Source: Rhodoferax koreense
GTDB taxonomy: Bacteria > Pseudomonadota > Gammaproteobacteria > Burkholderiales > Burkholderiaceae_C
Assembly (NCBI RefSeq): GCF_001955695.1
Contig: NZ_CP019236.1
Coordinates: 3,844,001 to 3,908,000 of the forward strand
Direction of reading: 5' to 3'
DNA: 64,000 nt
Every line of letters starts with the position of its first letter. The first letter of the stretch is position 1. Both the position numbers and the translations under genes were made by a program. Below, piece after piece: positions 1-7,868 of the stretch. The notes under the pieces were generated by a model. The model was not told where the DNA came from. It made no database searches and worked only from the letters and a program-made list of their open reading frames with translations.

Positions 1-435
1 CTGGCCTACAACAAGGACAACCAGGAAGACAAGGAGCCGCTGTTCGACACGGTGGACACCCTGAAGGACACGCTGCGCATCTTCGCCGAGATGATGGGCG
101 GCATCACCACCAAGCCCGAAGCCATGGAAGCCGCGGTGCGCCGCGGTTATGCCACCGCCACCGACCTGGCCGACTACCTGGTGAAGAAGGGCCTGCCCTT
201 CCGCGACGCCCACGAAGTGGTGGCCCACGCCGTGAAGTCGGCGATCTCGCACCAGGTGGATCTGTCCGAACTGCCGCTGGCGGTGCTGCAGGGCTTCCAC
301 CCCTCGATCGAGAAGGACGTGTTCGACGTGATGAGCCTGCGCGGCTCGCTGAACGCGCGCAACGTGCTGGGCGGCACCGCGCCGGCCCAGGTGAAGGCGC
401 AGATTGCGCGGCACCGCACGCGGCTGGCGGGCTGA
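1..435 (+). CDS. argH: Argininosuccinate lyase, C-terminal part (5' truncated by window edge)
   Basis: The reading frame is open from base 1 to the TGA at 433-435 and gives the last 144 residues of an argininosuccinate lyase, which splits argininosuccinate into arginine and fumarate in the last step of arginine synthesis (cytosol). The C-terminal family features are visible: the [11 protein letters not shown] segment right at the start, [34 protein letters not shown] and the closing [13 protein letters not shown] block. The protein ends at the usual place for the family, so only the N-terminal two thirds lie outside the window. Nothing in it looks damaged. The identification rests on recognising the family from its conserved C-terminus. 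Confidence 0.95.
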   Translation: MAYNKDNQEDKEPLFDTVDTLKDTLRIFAEMMGGITTKPEAMEAAVRRGYATATDLADYLVKKGLPFRDAHEVVAHAVKSAISHQVDLSELPLAVLQGFHPSIEKDVFDVMSLRGSLNARNVLGGTAPAQVKAQIARHRTRLAG

Positions 436-769
436 CTTGGTATTGTCCCTTCTCCCACGCGCGGGAGAGGGTCAGGGCGAGCGTCGCCGCGCAGTATTCG
501 AAAACGCAATACTGGCTATCGCCCAATCCGCTTGTCACCATAACCGGTGAGGCAGAAAATCGAATGCATGCGTTATCCAGCGTCATTCACAGCGTCATTC
601 ATTCGGACTCCCGCACCCGCTGCGCCGGCCAGCTTCTGCCCTGAAGTTATCGCTTCGCGCCCGGCAACCCATCGATAGAGGCAGCGATCAACACGCTGTG
701 GAAATCGCTGCCGTTCAGCGCCATGGCCCATCACGGCTCGAATACTCGAACGACATCCAGGAGACATCA
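436..769. other. Intergenic region after argH
   Basis: This 334-base gap contains no convincing gene. Just after the argH stop (451-468) is a short inverted repeat, TCTCCC-ACGCGC-GGGAGA, without a following T run. It could be a transcription end or a copy of a short dispersed palindrome. A ribosome-binding site (AGGAGA at 759-764) at the end of the region belongs to the following pseudogene. I see nothing else that I can name. Confidence 0.5.
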
Positions 770-1769
770 ATGGAGAAGAAATCATGGGCGAGGCGCAGTG
801 CGATCATGGCGATCCTGTCGCCTTTCGCGCTACTGCAGCCCGGCGCCAGCGCCATGGCACAAGGCGCCCAGGACTACCCGAACCGGCCGATACGCATCGT
901 GGTTCCCTATCCGCCGGGCGGTGGCAACGATACGCTGGGACGCCTGGTTGCCCAAAGGCTTTCGTCCGAATTGCATCAGCCGGTGATCGTCGAAAACCGG
1001 GCCGGCGCTGGCGGCAATCTCGGCACGGAACTTGTCGCCAAGGCCAAGCCGGACGGCTACACCCTGACGCTGGGTTTTGTCGCCAACATGGCGATGACGC
1101 CGAGCCTGGGCAAGGTCGGGTACGACCCGCTCAAGGACTTCGCGCCCATCAGCATGGTGGCGCAGGCCCTACCAGATCCTCGTGGTGAACCCCGATGTCC
1201 CGGCGAAGACGGTTCCGGAACTCATCGCATTGGCAAAGGCCCAGCCGAACAAACTCAACTACGCGTCCGGTGGCAACGGCTCGCCGCTTCATCTGGTGGG
1301 CGAGCTGTTCAAGATGGTGACCAAAACAGATATCCAGCATGTCCCGTACAAGGGCAGCAGCCCGGCGGCGGCAGCGGTCATCGGTGGGGAAGCGCAGATG
1401 GTGTTCGGCGGCGTCGTGTCCACCATTCCGTTCGTTCAGTCGGGCCGGTTGAGGGCCCTGGCCGTGACTTCGCCCCGTCGCCTCGATGTGATTCCCGACG
1501 TTCCGACGCTCAGCGAACTCGGTGTCAAAGGCGTCGAAGCAAGTTCCTGGTACGGGCTCTACGCACCAGCCGGTACACCTGCGCCAGTCATCGAGAAGCT
1601 GAACGGTGTCATGGTCAGCCTGGCAGCCGACAAGGATTACCGCGATCAACTGAGCAAACACGGCCAGGAAGCGCTGGCCAGCACGCCGTCCGAACTGTCG
1701 GAGTTCACCCGACAGGAATTCGCGCGGTGGACCAAGGTCATCAAGACGGCAGACATCAAACCGGACTGA
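770..1769 (+). pseudogene. Frameshifted Bug/TctC-type tricarboxylate-family solute receptor
   Basis: Read as one gene this would encode a periplasmic substrate-binding protein of the Bug (TctC) family, which delivers carboxylates or similar solutes to tripartite tricarboxylate transporters. The first part (from ATG 770, with AGGAGA 6 bases upstream) carries a signal peptide ending near AMAQGAQ and then the Bug motifs YPNRPIRIVVPYPPGGGND and ENRAGAGGN. Around 1165-1176 the frame breaks. The rest of the family sequence (YQILVVNPDVPAKTVPEL, then PLHLVGELFK and the C-terminal lobe) continues one frame over and stops at 1769. Removing one base or adding two near 1170 restores a full-length protein of about 330 residues. 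It is either a real pseudogene or a sequencing error. The next gene starts 2 bases after its stop, so the two were probably co-transcribed. Confidence 0.85.
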
Positions 1770-1771
1770 GC

Positions 1772-2770
1772 ATGAATCCACTCTCTCTTACCCTGGCCCT
1801 CGGGCACTATGACCACACCCGTGACGTCACGGACGGCACCGTTCCGGTCGAAGGCGTCGCGTTGCGCACCCTGCATCTTCCGATCGAAGAAATCTTCTAC
1901 CGGTTCACGCTGCACCGTGAGTGGGACATCTCGGAAATGTCCATGGGCAAATACATCGCGCTACGGGCGCAGGACGATCCGACGGTCTGGGCCTTGCCGA
2001 TCTTCATCTCGAGAGCTTTCCGCCACTCCATGTTTTATGTGCGCGACGGCGGCTCGGTGAAACGCCCGGAAGACCTGGTCGGCAAAACCATCGGCGTGCC
2101 GGAATGGGCACAAACCGCAGGCATCTATGGCCGCGGCTGGCTCAGCGATTACCTGGGCATCGACCTGACCAGGATTCGCTGGGTGCAAGCGGGTGTCAAC
2201 CAGGCCGGGCGCAAGGAAAAGGTGGCCCTGCATCTTCCTGACGGCCTGAGCTACACCCCGGTGCCGGACAAGTCGCTGGACCAGATGCTCATGGACGGCG
2301 AAATCGATGCTGTCATGTCGGCCCGGCCACCGACATCGCTCGGCAAAGGCCTATCGCGCCTGATGGACAACTATCAGGAACTCGAGGAGCAGTATTTCAA
2401 GGAAACCAGTATTTTCCCGATCATGCACGGACTCGTCCTGCGCGGCGATGTGATGTCTGCCCACCCCTGGGTCGCCATGAACCTGGTCAAGTCATTCGCC
2501 CTAGCCAAGAAGAACTCGATCGAGCGGCTGTCGGACGTGACGGCCAGCCATGCACCGCTGGCCTGGCTACCGGACTACACGTCGCGGATGGAAAAGGTGT
2601 TCGGGGAAGACTGGTTCCCTTATGGCGTCGACAACAGCCAGGGCGGATCGATCAACCGGGCAACGCTGGCCGCATTCTGCAAGTTCGGCTTCGAGCAGGG
2701 CATCTGCGCCCGCCGCCTGGCCGTCGACGAGCTGTTCCCGAAGAATGTGGCAGGAAGCTTCAAGGTTTGA
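1772..2770 (+). CDS. NMT1/4,5-dihydroxyphthalate decarboxylase-like substrate-binding protein
   Basis: This 332-residue protein has no signal peptide and resembles the group annotated as 4,5-dihydroxyphthalate decarboxylase or ABC-type NMT1/THI5-like binding proteins. Recognisable blocks are LALGHYDHTRDV at the N-terminus, FYRFTLHREWDISEMSMGKYIAL, AFRHSMFYVR, PEDLVGKTIGVPEWAQTA and DGEIDAVMSARPP. The two-lobed periplasmic-binding-protein-like fold is known for the family, but whether a given member is an enzyme or a binding protein is rarely tested. It starts 2 bases after the frameshifted receptor gene, suggesting a shared transcript and possibly an aromatic carboxylate pathway. The start ATG at 1772 is the first one and the N-terminus is family-like. 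The exact function is not known. Confidence 0.75.
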   Translation: MNPLSLTLALGHYDHTRDVTDGTVPVEGVALRTLHLPIEEIFYRFTLHREWDISEMSMGKYIALRAQDDPTVWALPIFISRAFRHSMFYVRDGGSVKRPEDLVGKTIGVPEWAQTAGIYGRGWLSDYLGIDLTRIRWVQAGVNQAGRKEKVALHLPDGLSYTPVPDKSLDQMLMDGEIDAVMSARPPTSLGKGLSRLMDNYQELEEQYFKETSIFPIMHGLVLRGDVMSAHPWVAMNLVKSFALAKKNSIERLSDVTASHAPLAWLPDYTSRMEKVFGEDWFPYGVDNSQGGSINRATLAAFCKFGFEQGICARRLAVDELFPKNVAGSFKV

Positions 2771-2839
2771 CCCTGCCCATCCCTCGTCAGAGAAGCAGCG
2801 TCTGCCGATCCTCAACCGCGAATCCCAGACGCCTCTTGC

Positions 2840-3130
2840 TCAAACCCCTTCGACGATACGAATCTCACGCTCTGCGCCATCGCCCAGCGCAGCCAGCGCG
2901 GCCTGGTATTCAGGGCTGTCGTGCGCGGCCATGGCTTGTTCGACGCTGTCGAACTCGATCAGCACCGTGCGTTGCATCAGGCCTTGTTCGTAGACCTTGG
3001 CCGGTTCGCCACGCGCGAGGAAGCGGGCGCCGTTGGCCGTGAGCGCCGGGCCGGCCAGCTTCGCATAAGCGGCAAGTTTTTCGGCATCGTTGACCGCGCG
3101 ATACGCGCTGACCCAGTAGGCTTTTGGCAT
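2840..3130 (-). CDS. DUF1330 family protein
   Basis: This is a 96-residue protein with the typical layout of DUF1330, a small ferredoxin-fold dimeric domain of unknown role: MPKAYWVSAYRAVNDAEKLAAY at the start, then LARGEPAKVYE, RTVLIEFDSVEQAMAAHDSPEYQAAL, and a short acidic end. The length matches the family (about 95 residues). The ATG at 3130 begins the conserved MPKAYW motif. It lies convergent to the preceding plus-strand gene and 152 bases downstream of the chemoreceptor gene on the same strand; that gap shows no gene. No partner or substrate can be read from context. Confidence 0.88.
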   Translation of the reverse strand: MPKAYWVSAYRAVNDAEKLAAYAKLAGPALTANGARFLARGEPAKVYEQGLMQRTVLIEFDSVEQAMAAHDSPEYQAALAALGDGAEREIRIVEGV

Positions 3131-3282
3131 TTGAATTTTCTCTGTGGTGGGATGGAAGAAGTAGAAGGCGACCATGCCGTCTGACTTGATTTGCAGCCGG
3201 CCTTTGGCCGACAGCGGCCATCCTAGCAGGCGCCGCGCAAGCGCACTCGCCCGCTGCGGGAAAGGGAGCGATATCGGTCCAC

Positions 3283-4833
3283 TCAGCCCTGCCGGAACAC
3301 GTTCACCGCCTCCACCAGCCGTTGCGCCTGCTGCTGCAGGCTCGTGGCCGCGGCGGCGCTCTGCTCCACCAGCGCCGCGTTCTGCTGCGTGATCTGGTCC
3401 AGGTGCGCCACGGCGTCGCCGACCTGGCTCACGCCTTCGCTCTGCTGCTGCGTTGCTTCGCTGATGTCGCCGATCAGCTGGGACACCTGCCGCACCTGGG
3501 TGACGATGTTGTTGATGCTCTCGCCCGCGTCGGCCACCAGCTTGGAGCCCGACTCGACCTTCTCCACGCTGGCACCGATCAGCTGCTTGATCTCCTTGGC
3601 GGCCTCGGCACTGCGTCCGGCGAGCGCCCGCACCTCGCTGGCGACCACGGCGAAGCCGCGGCCCTGTTCGCCGGCGCGCGCGGCTTCCACCGCGGCGTTC
3701 AACGCCAGGATGTTGGTCTGGAAGGCGATGCTGTCGATCACGCCGATGATGTCGGCGATCTTGCGCGAACTCTGCGTGATGTCGCCCATCGTCGAGGTCA
3801 CGCCCGCCATCACCTCCCCCCCCTGGCTGGCCGCGTGGCTGGCCGAGCCCGCGAGACGGGTCGCCTCGCGCGTGGTGTCGGCGTTGTTCTTCACGCTGGC
3901 CGTCATCTGCGTCATCGAGGCCGCCGTCTGCTCCACGCTCGCGGCCGACTGCTCGGTGCGCGAGCTCAGGTCGTTGTTGCCCTGCGCGATCTCGTCGATG
4001 GCGGTCTGCACGTTGCTCACCTGCTGCGCCACGTCGTCGATGAGCCAGCGGAACATCAGACCAAGCTGGTTGATCGAGCGCAGCGTCATGCCGATCTCGT
4101 CGACCCGGCCCAGTTCCAGCCCCTGCTGGCTGCGGCCGGAGGCCACGTCGAGCGCCTGGCGAAGCACCCGCTCCAGCGGTGTGGCGATCTGCACCTCGAG
4201 CCACCAGCTGGCCAGCGCAGCGGTCACCACCAAGCCGCTGATCGATTCGGCCAAGGCGGCGCCGCGCAGACCGAACACCGCCGACAGGCCGGCGCCGACC
4301 GCCGCCAGCGCCGCCAGCGCCAGCCGGATGCGCCAGCGCACCGACATGCGCTGGGTCAACGCGGTCCAGCCCATCAGGCCGGTGCGGATGACCAGACCCT
4401 TGTGGAACGCGCGGTTGCCGGCCTTGCCCTCCCGGAATTCCTTGTAGACCTTTTCGGCGCCGTCGATCTCGCTGCGGCTGGCCTTGGTGCGCACCGACAT
4501 GAAGCCGGCCACTGCGCCGTTGCGCACCACCGGCACGGCGTTGGCCCGCACCCAGTAGTGGTCGCCGTTCTTGCGGCGGTTCTTCACCAGCGCGGTCCAG
4601 GGCTCGCCGCCCTTGAGTGTCTTCCACATGTCGGCGAAGGCCTGGGTCGGCATGTCGGGATGGCGCACGAGGTTGTGGGGCTGGCCCTGGATCTCGTCGC
4701 GCTCGAAACCGCTGACTTCGACGAAGGCCGCGTTCGCGTAGTCGATGTGGCTTTGTGTGTCGGTGGTGGACATCAGGGTTGCGTTGTCCGGGAACTCATA
4801 CTCACGCTGGGTCACAGGCAGGTTGGTGCGCAT
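3283..4833 (-). CDS. PAS-containing methyl-accepting chemotaxis protein (Aer-like)
   Basis: This 516-residue chemoreceptor is laid out like Aer. It has an N-terminal cytoplasmic PAS domain (about residues 8-130, with [30 protein letters not shown] and the [17 protein letters not shown] strand), a hydrophobic hairpin at about 165-215, a HAMP-like stretch, and a signalling domain with the conserved hairpin tip [20 protein letters not shown]. Aer-type PAS domains bind FAD and sense redox state; the sequence alone does not prove FAD here. I chose the ATG at 4833 because it begins the [15 protein letters not shown] motif typical of these proteins and has GAGGGA upstream; the frame continues to 4899 without a better start. 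The gene is divergent from the two-component pair. The C-terminus lacks an obvious NWETF-type methyltransferase tether. Confidence 0.93.
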   Translation of the reverse strand: MRTNLPVTQREYEFPDNATLMSTTDTQSHIDYANAAFVEVSGFERDEIQGQPHNLVRHPDMPTQAFADMWKTLKGGEPWTALVKNRRKNGDHYWVRANAVPVVRNGAVAGFMSVRTKASRSEIDGAEKVYKEFREGKAGNRAFHKGLVIRTGLMGWTALTQRMSVRWRIRLALAALAAVGAGLSAVFGLRGAALAESISGLVVTAALASWWLEVQIATPLERVLRQALDVASGRSQQGLELGRVDEIGMTLRSINQLGLMFRWLIDDVAQQVSNVQTAIDEIAQGNNDLSSRTEQSAASVEQTAASMTQMTASVKNNADTTREATRLAGSASHAASQGGEVMAGVTSTMGDITQSSRKIADIIGVIDSIAFQTNILALNAAVEAARAGEQGRGFAVVASEVRALAGRSAEAAKEIKQLIGASVEKVESGSKLVADAGESINNIVTQVRQVSQLIGDISEATQQQSEGVSQVGDAVAHLDQITQQNAALVEQSAAAATSLQQQAQRLVEAVNVFRQG

Positions 4834-4861
4834 CGGCAATCCCTCATGTAAATGGTTACAA

Positions 4862-4891
4862 ATCTTATGAGATGACTTATAAAGATTACAA
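4862..4891 (-). promoter_or_regulatory. Possible sigma70 promoter of the chemoreceptor gene
   Basis: On the minus strand TTGTAA (4891-4886) is followed after 18 bases by TAAGAT (4867-4862), a plausible but imperfect -35/-10 pair, 29 bases before the chemoreceptor ATG. The surrounding DNA is AT-rich, unlike the coding regions on either side. No flagellar sigma28 pattern was seen. Confidence 0.35.
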
Positions 4892-4950
4892 GAGGTCACA
4901 CCCTGGAATACAGTACCAGATGATGCAGGTCAATCCGCGGCGTCAAACCG

Positions 4951-4983
4951 CTTAAGTCCGATCTAAGCCTGAACTCGCATAAT
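4951..4983 (+). promoter_or_regulatory. PmrA/QseB-like box and promoter of the two-component operon
   Basis: CTTAAG (4951-4956), a 5-base spacer and TCTAAG (4962-4967) form a direct repeat with 11-base periodicity, the known pattern for PmrA/QseB-class OmpR regulators. A -10-like CATAAT lies at 4978-4983, so the distal half of the box would overlap the -35 position, as expected for an activator that controls its own gene. The downstream response regulator starts at 5007. Autoregulation is inferred. Confidence 0.6.
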
Positions 4984-5006
4984 TCGCGAGACCTACAAAA
5001 CGGACC

Positions 5007-5708
5007 ATGCGCATGCGCCTGCTGCTTGTCGAAGACGACGTGATGATCGGAGAAACCCTGCTGGACGTGCTGCGCGCCGAATCCTTCGCGGTCGACTGGG
5101 TGAAGGATGGCGAAATGGCCGATACCGCGCTGCAGTCCGAGCAATACGACATGGTGCTGCTCGACCTGGGCCTGCCCCGGCGCGACGGCTTGGCGGTGCT
5201 GCGTGCCATGCGCGCGCGCAAGGAGATCACGCCGGTGCTGGTGGCCACGGCGCGCGACGCGGTGGCCGAGCGCATCGCGGGGTTGGACGCCGGCGCGGAC
5301 GACTACGTGGTCAAGCCCTACGACATCGACGAACTGCTGGCCCGCATCCGCGCCCTGGTGCGCCGCAGCCTGGGCCGCGCCGATTCGGTGGTCGAATACC
5401 AGGGCTTGCGGCTGAATCCCGTGACCCACGAGGCCACGCGCGAGGTCGTGCGCGATGGGCAGCGCCGCCATGAGGCGATCTCGCTGTCGGCCCGCGAATG
5501 GGCCGTGCTGGAGACGTTGATGGCCCGGCCCGGCGTGGTGTTCTCCCGCGCGCAGATCGAGGAGAAGCTCTACAGCTGGAAGGACGACGTGAGCAGCAAC
5601 GCGGTCGAGGTCTACATCCACGGGCTGCGCAAGAAGCTCGGCGCCGAATTGATCCAGAACGTGCGCGGCCTGGGTTACGTGATGCCGAAGCCCGAGAACC
5701 AGCCATGA
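5007..5708 (+). CDS. OmpR/QseB-family response regulator
   Basis: This 233-residue regulator has an N-terminal receiver domain (LLLVEDD at 6-11, phospho-acceptor Asp53 in MVLLDLGLP, the conserved Lys in VKPYD) and a C-terminal winged-helix DNA-binding domain with the family signature NAVEVYIHGLRKKLG and the end motif VRGLGYVM. It belongs to the QseB/PmrA/TctD branch. Its stop overlaps the ATG of the sensor kinase (ATGA), so the two are translationally coupled. A CTTAAG-type box sits just upstream, consistent with autoregulation. A second possible start lies two codons downstream (MRLLLVEDD), and the choice matters little. The stimulus and regulon are not evident from sequence. Confidence 0.93.
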   Translation: MRMRLLLVEDDVMIGETLLDVLRAESFAVDWVKDGEMADTALQSEQYDMVLLDLGLPRRDGLAVLRAMRARKEITPVLVATARDAVAERIAGLDAGADDYVVKPYDIDELLARIRALVRRSLGRADSVVEYQGLRLNPVTHEATREVVRDGQRRHEAISLSAREWAVLETLMARPGVVFSRAQIEEKLYSWKDDVSSNAVEVYIHGLRKKLGAELIQNVRGLGYVMPKPENQP

Positions 5709-7063
5709 CGCCGTCTCCGGGTTCGGCCACGCATTCTTTGCGCCGGCGGCTGCTGCTGTCGGTGATGACGGCCATCGTGCTCGCGGCGCTGTTCCAGGCC
5801 GTCTCGGCCTACCGTGGCGCGCTCAGGCAGGCCGACGAGATGTTCGACTACCACCTGCAGCAGATGGCGCTGTCGATGCGCGCGCGCATGCCGCAGGCGC
5901 CGAGCAAACCCGCGCCGCCACCCGTGCAGGAACACGATGACGCCACCAGCGCGGACAGCGACATCGACTACCTGGTGCAGATCTGGGGCGCGGACGGCAT
6001 CCAGCTGTTCCGCTCCTCGCGTTCCGCGCTGCCCCCGCGTGCCGTGCTCGGTTTCTCCGACGTGGTGCAGGGCGGCACCACCTACCGCGTGTATTCGATC
6101 CAGACACCGTTCCAGACCATCCAGATCGCGCAGGACATGAGCGCGCGGCAGAGCCGTGCTCGCGCGCTGGCGCTGCGCGCCATGCTGCCGATGGCCCTCA
6201 TCGCGCCGCTGTTGATGCTGGTGATCTGGGCCGTGATCCGGCAGTCGCTGTCGCCGCTGGAGCGCACGCGCCGCCAGGTCGCCGCGCGCACCGCCGAAGA
6301 CTTGTCACCGCTGGCCGACAACGGCCTGCCCGACGAGGTGCGCCCGCTGGTGCAGGAGCTGAACCTGCTGTTCGATCGCATGCACACCGTGCTGCAGGCG
6401 CAGAAGGCCTTCGTCGCCAATGCGGCCCACGAACTGCGCACGCCGCTGACCGCCCTCAAGCTGCAGGCCCAGGCGCTGCACCGCGCGCCCGATGAGGCCA
6501 CCCGCGACGTGGCCATCGGCCGGCTCAACCAGGGCATCGAAAGGTCGATCCGCATGATGAACCAGTTGCTGGCCCTGGCGCGGCAGGAAGGCAACGAGGC
6601 CGCGCCACTGCAGACGGTCGACCTCCGCCCGCTCACCCAGGCGATCGCCACCGAGATGCAAGGCCAGGCCCTGGCCCGCGGCATCGATTTGCGCGCGGCC
6701 GAAGGCCCCGCCGCCCCGGTGCGGGGTGACGCCGAAGCGCTGCGCATCCTGCTGCGCAACCTGCTGGAGAACGCCATCAAGTACACGCCCGAAGGCGGCA
6801 GCGTGCGGGTCGACGCGGCCAGCGAAGCCCGCATGACGCGCCTGGTGGTGGAAGATTCCGGCCCCGGCATCCCCGAGGCCGACCGTGAACGGGTGTTCGA
6901 GCGCTTCTACCGCAGCCCGGACGCCATGGCCGGCACCGGCGGCAGCGGCCTGGGCCTGTCGATCGTGAAGGCGATTGCGATGCAGCACGGCGCCACGACG
7001 GCGCTGGACGCCTCGCCCTCGCTCGGCGGGCTGCGGGCGACGGTGAACTTCGCCGCACCGTAA
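5705..7063 (+). CDS. QseC/TctE-type sensor histidine kinase
   Basis: This 452-residue membrane kinase is the partner of the preceding regulator. After a short cytoplasmic start it has a first membrane helix (about residues 14-35), a periplasmic region of about 120 residues, a second helix near 160-180 (MLPMALIAPLLMLVIWAVI), a HAMP-like linker, the DHp helix with phospho-acceptor His242 in ANAAHELRTPL, and a HATPase domain with N (LLRNLLENAIKYTPEGG), G1 (VEDSGPGIP), F (FERFYR) and G2 (GSGLGLSIVKAI) boxes. All catalytic boxes are intact. The periplasmic part contains a proline/alanine-rich stretch (about residues 60-80). It overlaps the regulator gene by 4 bases. The ligand is unknown; QseC/PmrB names should not be taken as function. 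Confidence 0.93.
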   Translation: MTPSPGSATHSLRRRLLLSVMTAIVLAALFQAVSAYRGALRQADEMFDYHLQQMALSMRARMPQAPSKPAPPPVQEHDDATSADSDIDYLVQIWGADGIQLFRSSRSALPPRAVLGFSDVVQGGTTYRVYSIQTPFQTIQIAQDMSARQSRARALALRAMLPMALIAPLLMLVIWAVIRQSLSPLERTRRQVAARTAEDLSPLADNGLPDEVRPLVQELNLLFDRMHTVLQAQKAFVANAAHELRTPLTALKLQAQALHRAPDEATRDVAIGRLNQGIERSIRMMNQLLALARQEGNEAAPLQTVDLRPLTQAIATEMQGQALARGIDLRAAEGPAAPVRGDAEALRILLRNLLENAIKYTPEGGSVRVDAASEARMTRLVVEDSGPGIPEADRERVFERFYRSPDAMAGTGGSGLGLSIVKAIAMQHGATTALDASPSLGGLRATVNFAAP

Positions 7064-7080
7064 TCCGGGGGAGCCAAGGC

Positions 7081-7107
7081 TTCAGTACTTACTGAAACCT
7101 CTACAAT
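7081..7107 (+). promoter_or_regulatory. Palindromic operator and -10 element of the GbsR-type regulator gene
   Basis: TTCAGTACTTACTGAA (7081-7096) is a perfect palindrome with 7-base arms around CT. It is followed 5 bases later by TACAAT (7102-7107), a good -10 hexamer, so a bound repressor would sit between the -35 and -10 positions. The same palindrome core occurs upstream of cydD (14087-14104). The likely transcription start falls at or next to the ATG at 7114, so the mRNA may be leaderless. Confidence 0.7.
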
Positions 7108-7113
7108 TCCTGT

Positions 7114-7689
7114 ATGCCCACGCCACCCCGCCTGCCCGAACTCAACCGCCAATTCATCGCCCACTTCGGAGAGATGGGCAGTCGCTGGGGCATCAACCGC
7201 ACGGTGGGGCAGATCTATGCGCTGCTGTTCATTGCCCAGAACGCCATGAATGCCGACGAGATCGCGGAGACGCTCGAGTTTTCCCGCTCCAACGTGAGCA
7301 TGGGCCTGAAGGAGTTGCAGTCTTGGCGGCTGGTGCGGCTGCGGCACCAGGCGGGCGACCGGCGCGAGTATTTCGAGGCGCCGCAGGACGTATGGGAAAT
7401 CTTTCGCGTGCTGGCCGAGGAGCGCCGGCGCCGCGAGATCGAGCCCACGCTGTCGATGTTGCGCATGGCCCTGCTCGAGGAACCGACCAGCGAGGCGGAA
7501 CGCCACGCCCAGCAGCGCATGCGCGAGATGCACGACCTGATCGACCGGCTCATGAAGTGGTTCGACGACGTGCAGCGCCTGGCGCCGGAGACCGCGATGC
7601 AGCTCATGGGCATGGGTGCGACGGTTACTAAGGTGCTGACCTTGAAGGACCGGCTGACCGGCGGCAAGGGCAAGAAGCCGGCGGCCTGA
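7114..7689 (+). CDS. GbsR/MarR-family transcriptional regulator, probable repressor of the cyd operon
   Basis: This 191-residue protein has a winged helix-turn-helix (about residues 45-100: EIAETLEFSRSNVSMGLKELQSW, then the wing QAGDRREYFEA) and a charged helical C-terminal half, the layout of the GbsR branch of MarR regulators. It faces the cydDCABX operon; its stop is 18 bases from the cydX stop. A palindrome in its own promoter recurs in the cydD promoter, so autoregulation and control of cytochrome bd synthesis are a strong inference. The ATG at 7114 has no Shine-Dalgarno sequence, fitting a leaderless transcript from the TACAAT at 7102. The effector is unknown; a redox, respiratory or membrane signal is possible but not shown by the sequence. 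Confidence 0.85.
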   Translation: MPTPPRLPELNRQFIAHFGEMGSRWGINRTVGQIYALLFIAQNAMNADEIAETLEFSRSNVSMGLKELQSWRLVRLRHQAGDRREYFEAPQDVWEIFRVLAEERRRREIEPTLSMLRMALLEEPTSEAERHAQQRMREMHDLIDRLMKWFDDVQRLAPETAMQLMGMGATVTKVLTLKDRLTGGKGKKPAA

Positions 7690-7707
7690 CCGCCAGGCCG
7701 GGCCGGC

Positions 7708-7854
7708 CTACAACTGTTCCGAAGTCTCGCCGCTCTGCTTGGCGAGCTTGCCCCGGCGCACCGCCTCGTCGTCCATCAGTTCGTACCACATCGCGTTGAG
7801 CACGGCGAAGGCGGCGGCCAGGGGCAGGCCGAGGATCCAGGAGAAGTACCACAT
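7708..7854 (-). CDS. cydX: Cytochrome bd oxidase small subunit CydX/YbgT-like (48 aa)
   Basis: A 48-residue protein directly after cydB on the same strand, 14 bases downstream. It begins MWYFSWILGLPLAAAFAVLNAMWYE, which is the conserved CydX/CbdX pattern: a single membrane helix, an early Trp-Tyr, and a Glu just after the helix, followed by a short charged tail. CydX is a third subunit that stabilises the haem groups of cytochrome bd oxidase. AGGAAAAATC precedes the ATG. It is the last gene of the cyd operon and ends 18 bases from the stop of the convergent regulator gene. Its small size means automated annotation may miss it. Confidence 0.9.
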   Translation of the reverse strand: MWYFSWILGLPLAAAFAVLNAMWYELMDDEAVRRGKLAKQSGETSEQL

Positions 7855-7868
7855 GATTTTTCCTTTGT

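Noticed and set aside
698..2770. A 690-codon open frame that would fuse a Bug receptor with the following protein
   Set aside because: The middle part (about 1170-1770) is out of frame with the conserved Bug sequence, which is in another frame. The two genes are separate, and the first is frameshifted.
3322..4851. Long plus-strand open frame opposite the chemoreceptor gene
   Set aside because: His/Arg/Ala-rich shadow of a high-GC gene; the minus-strand protein has clear PAS and MCP domains.
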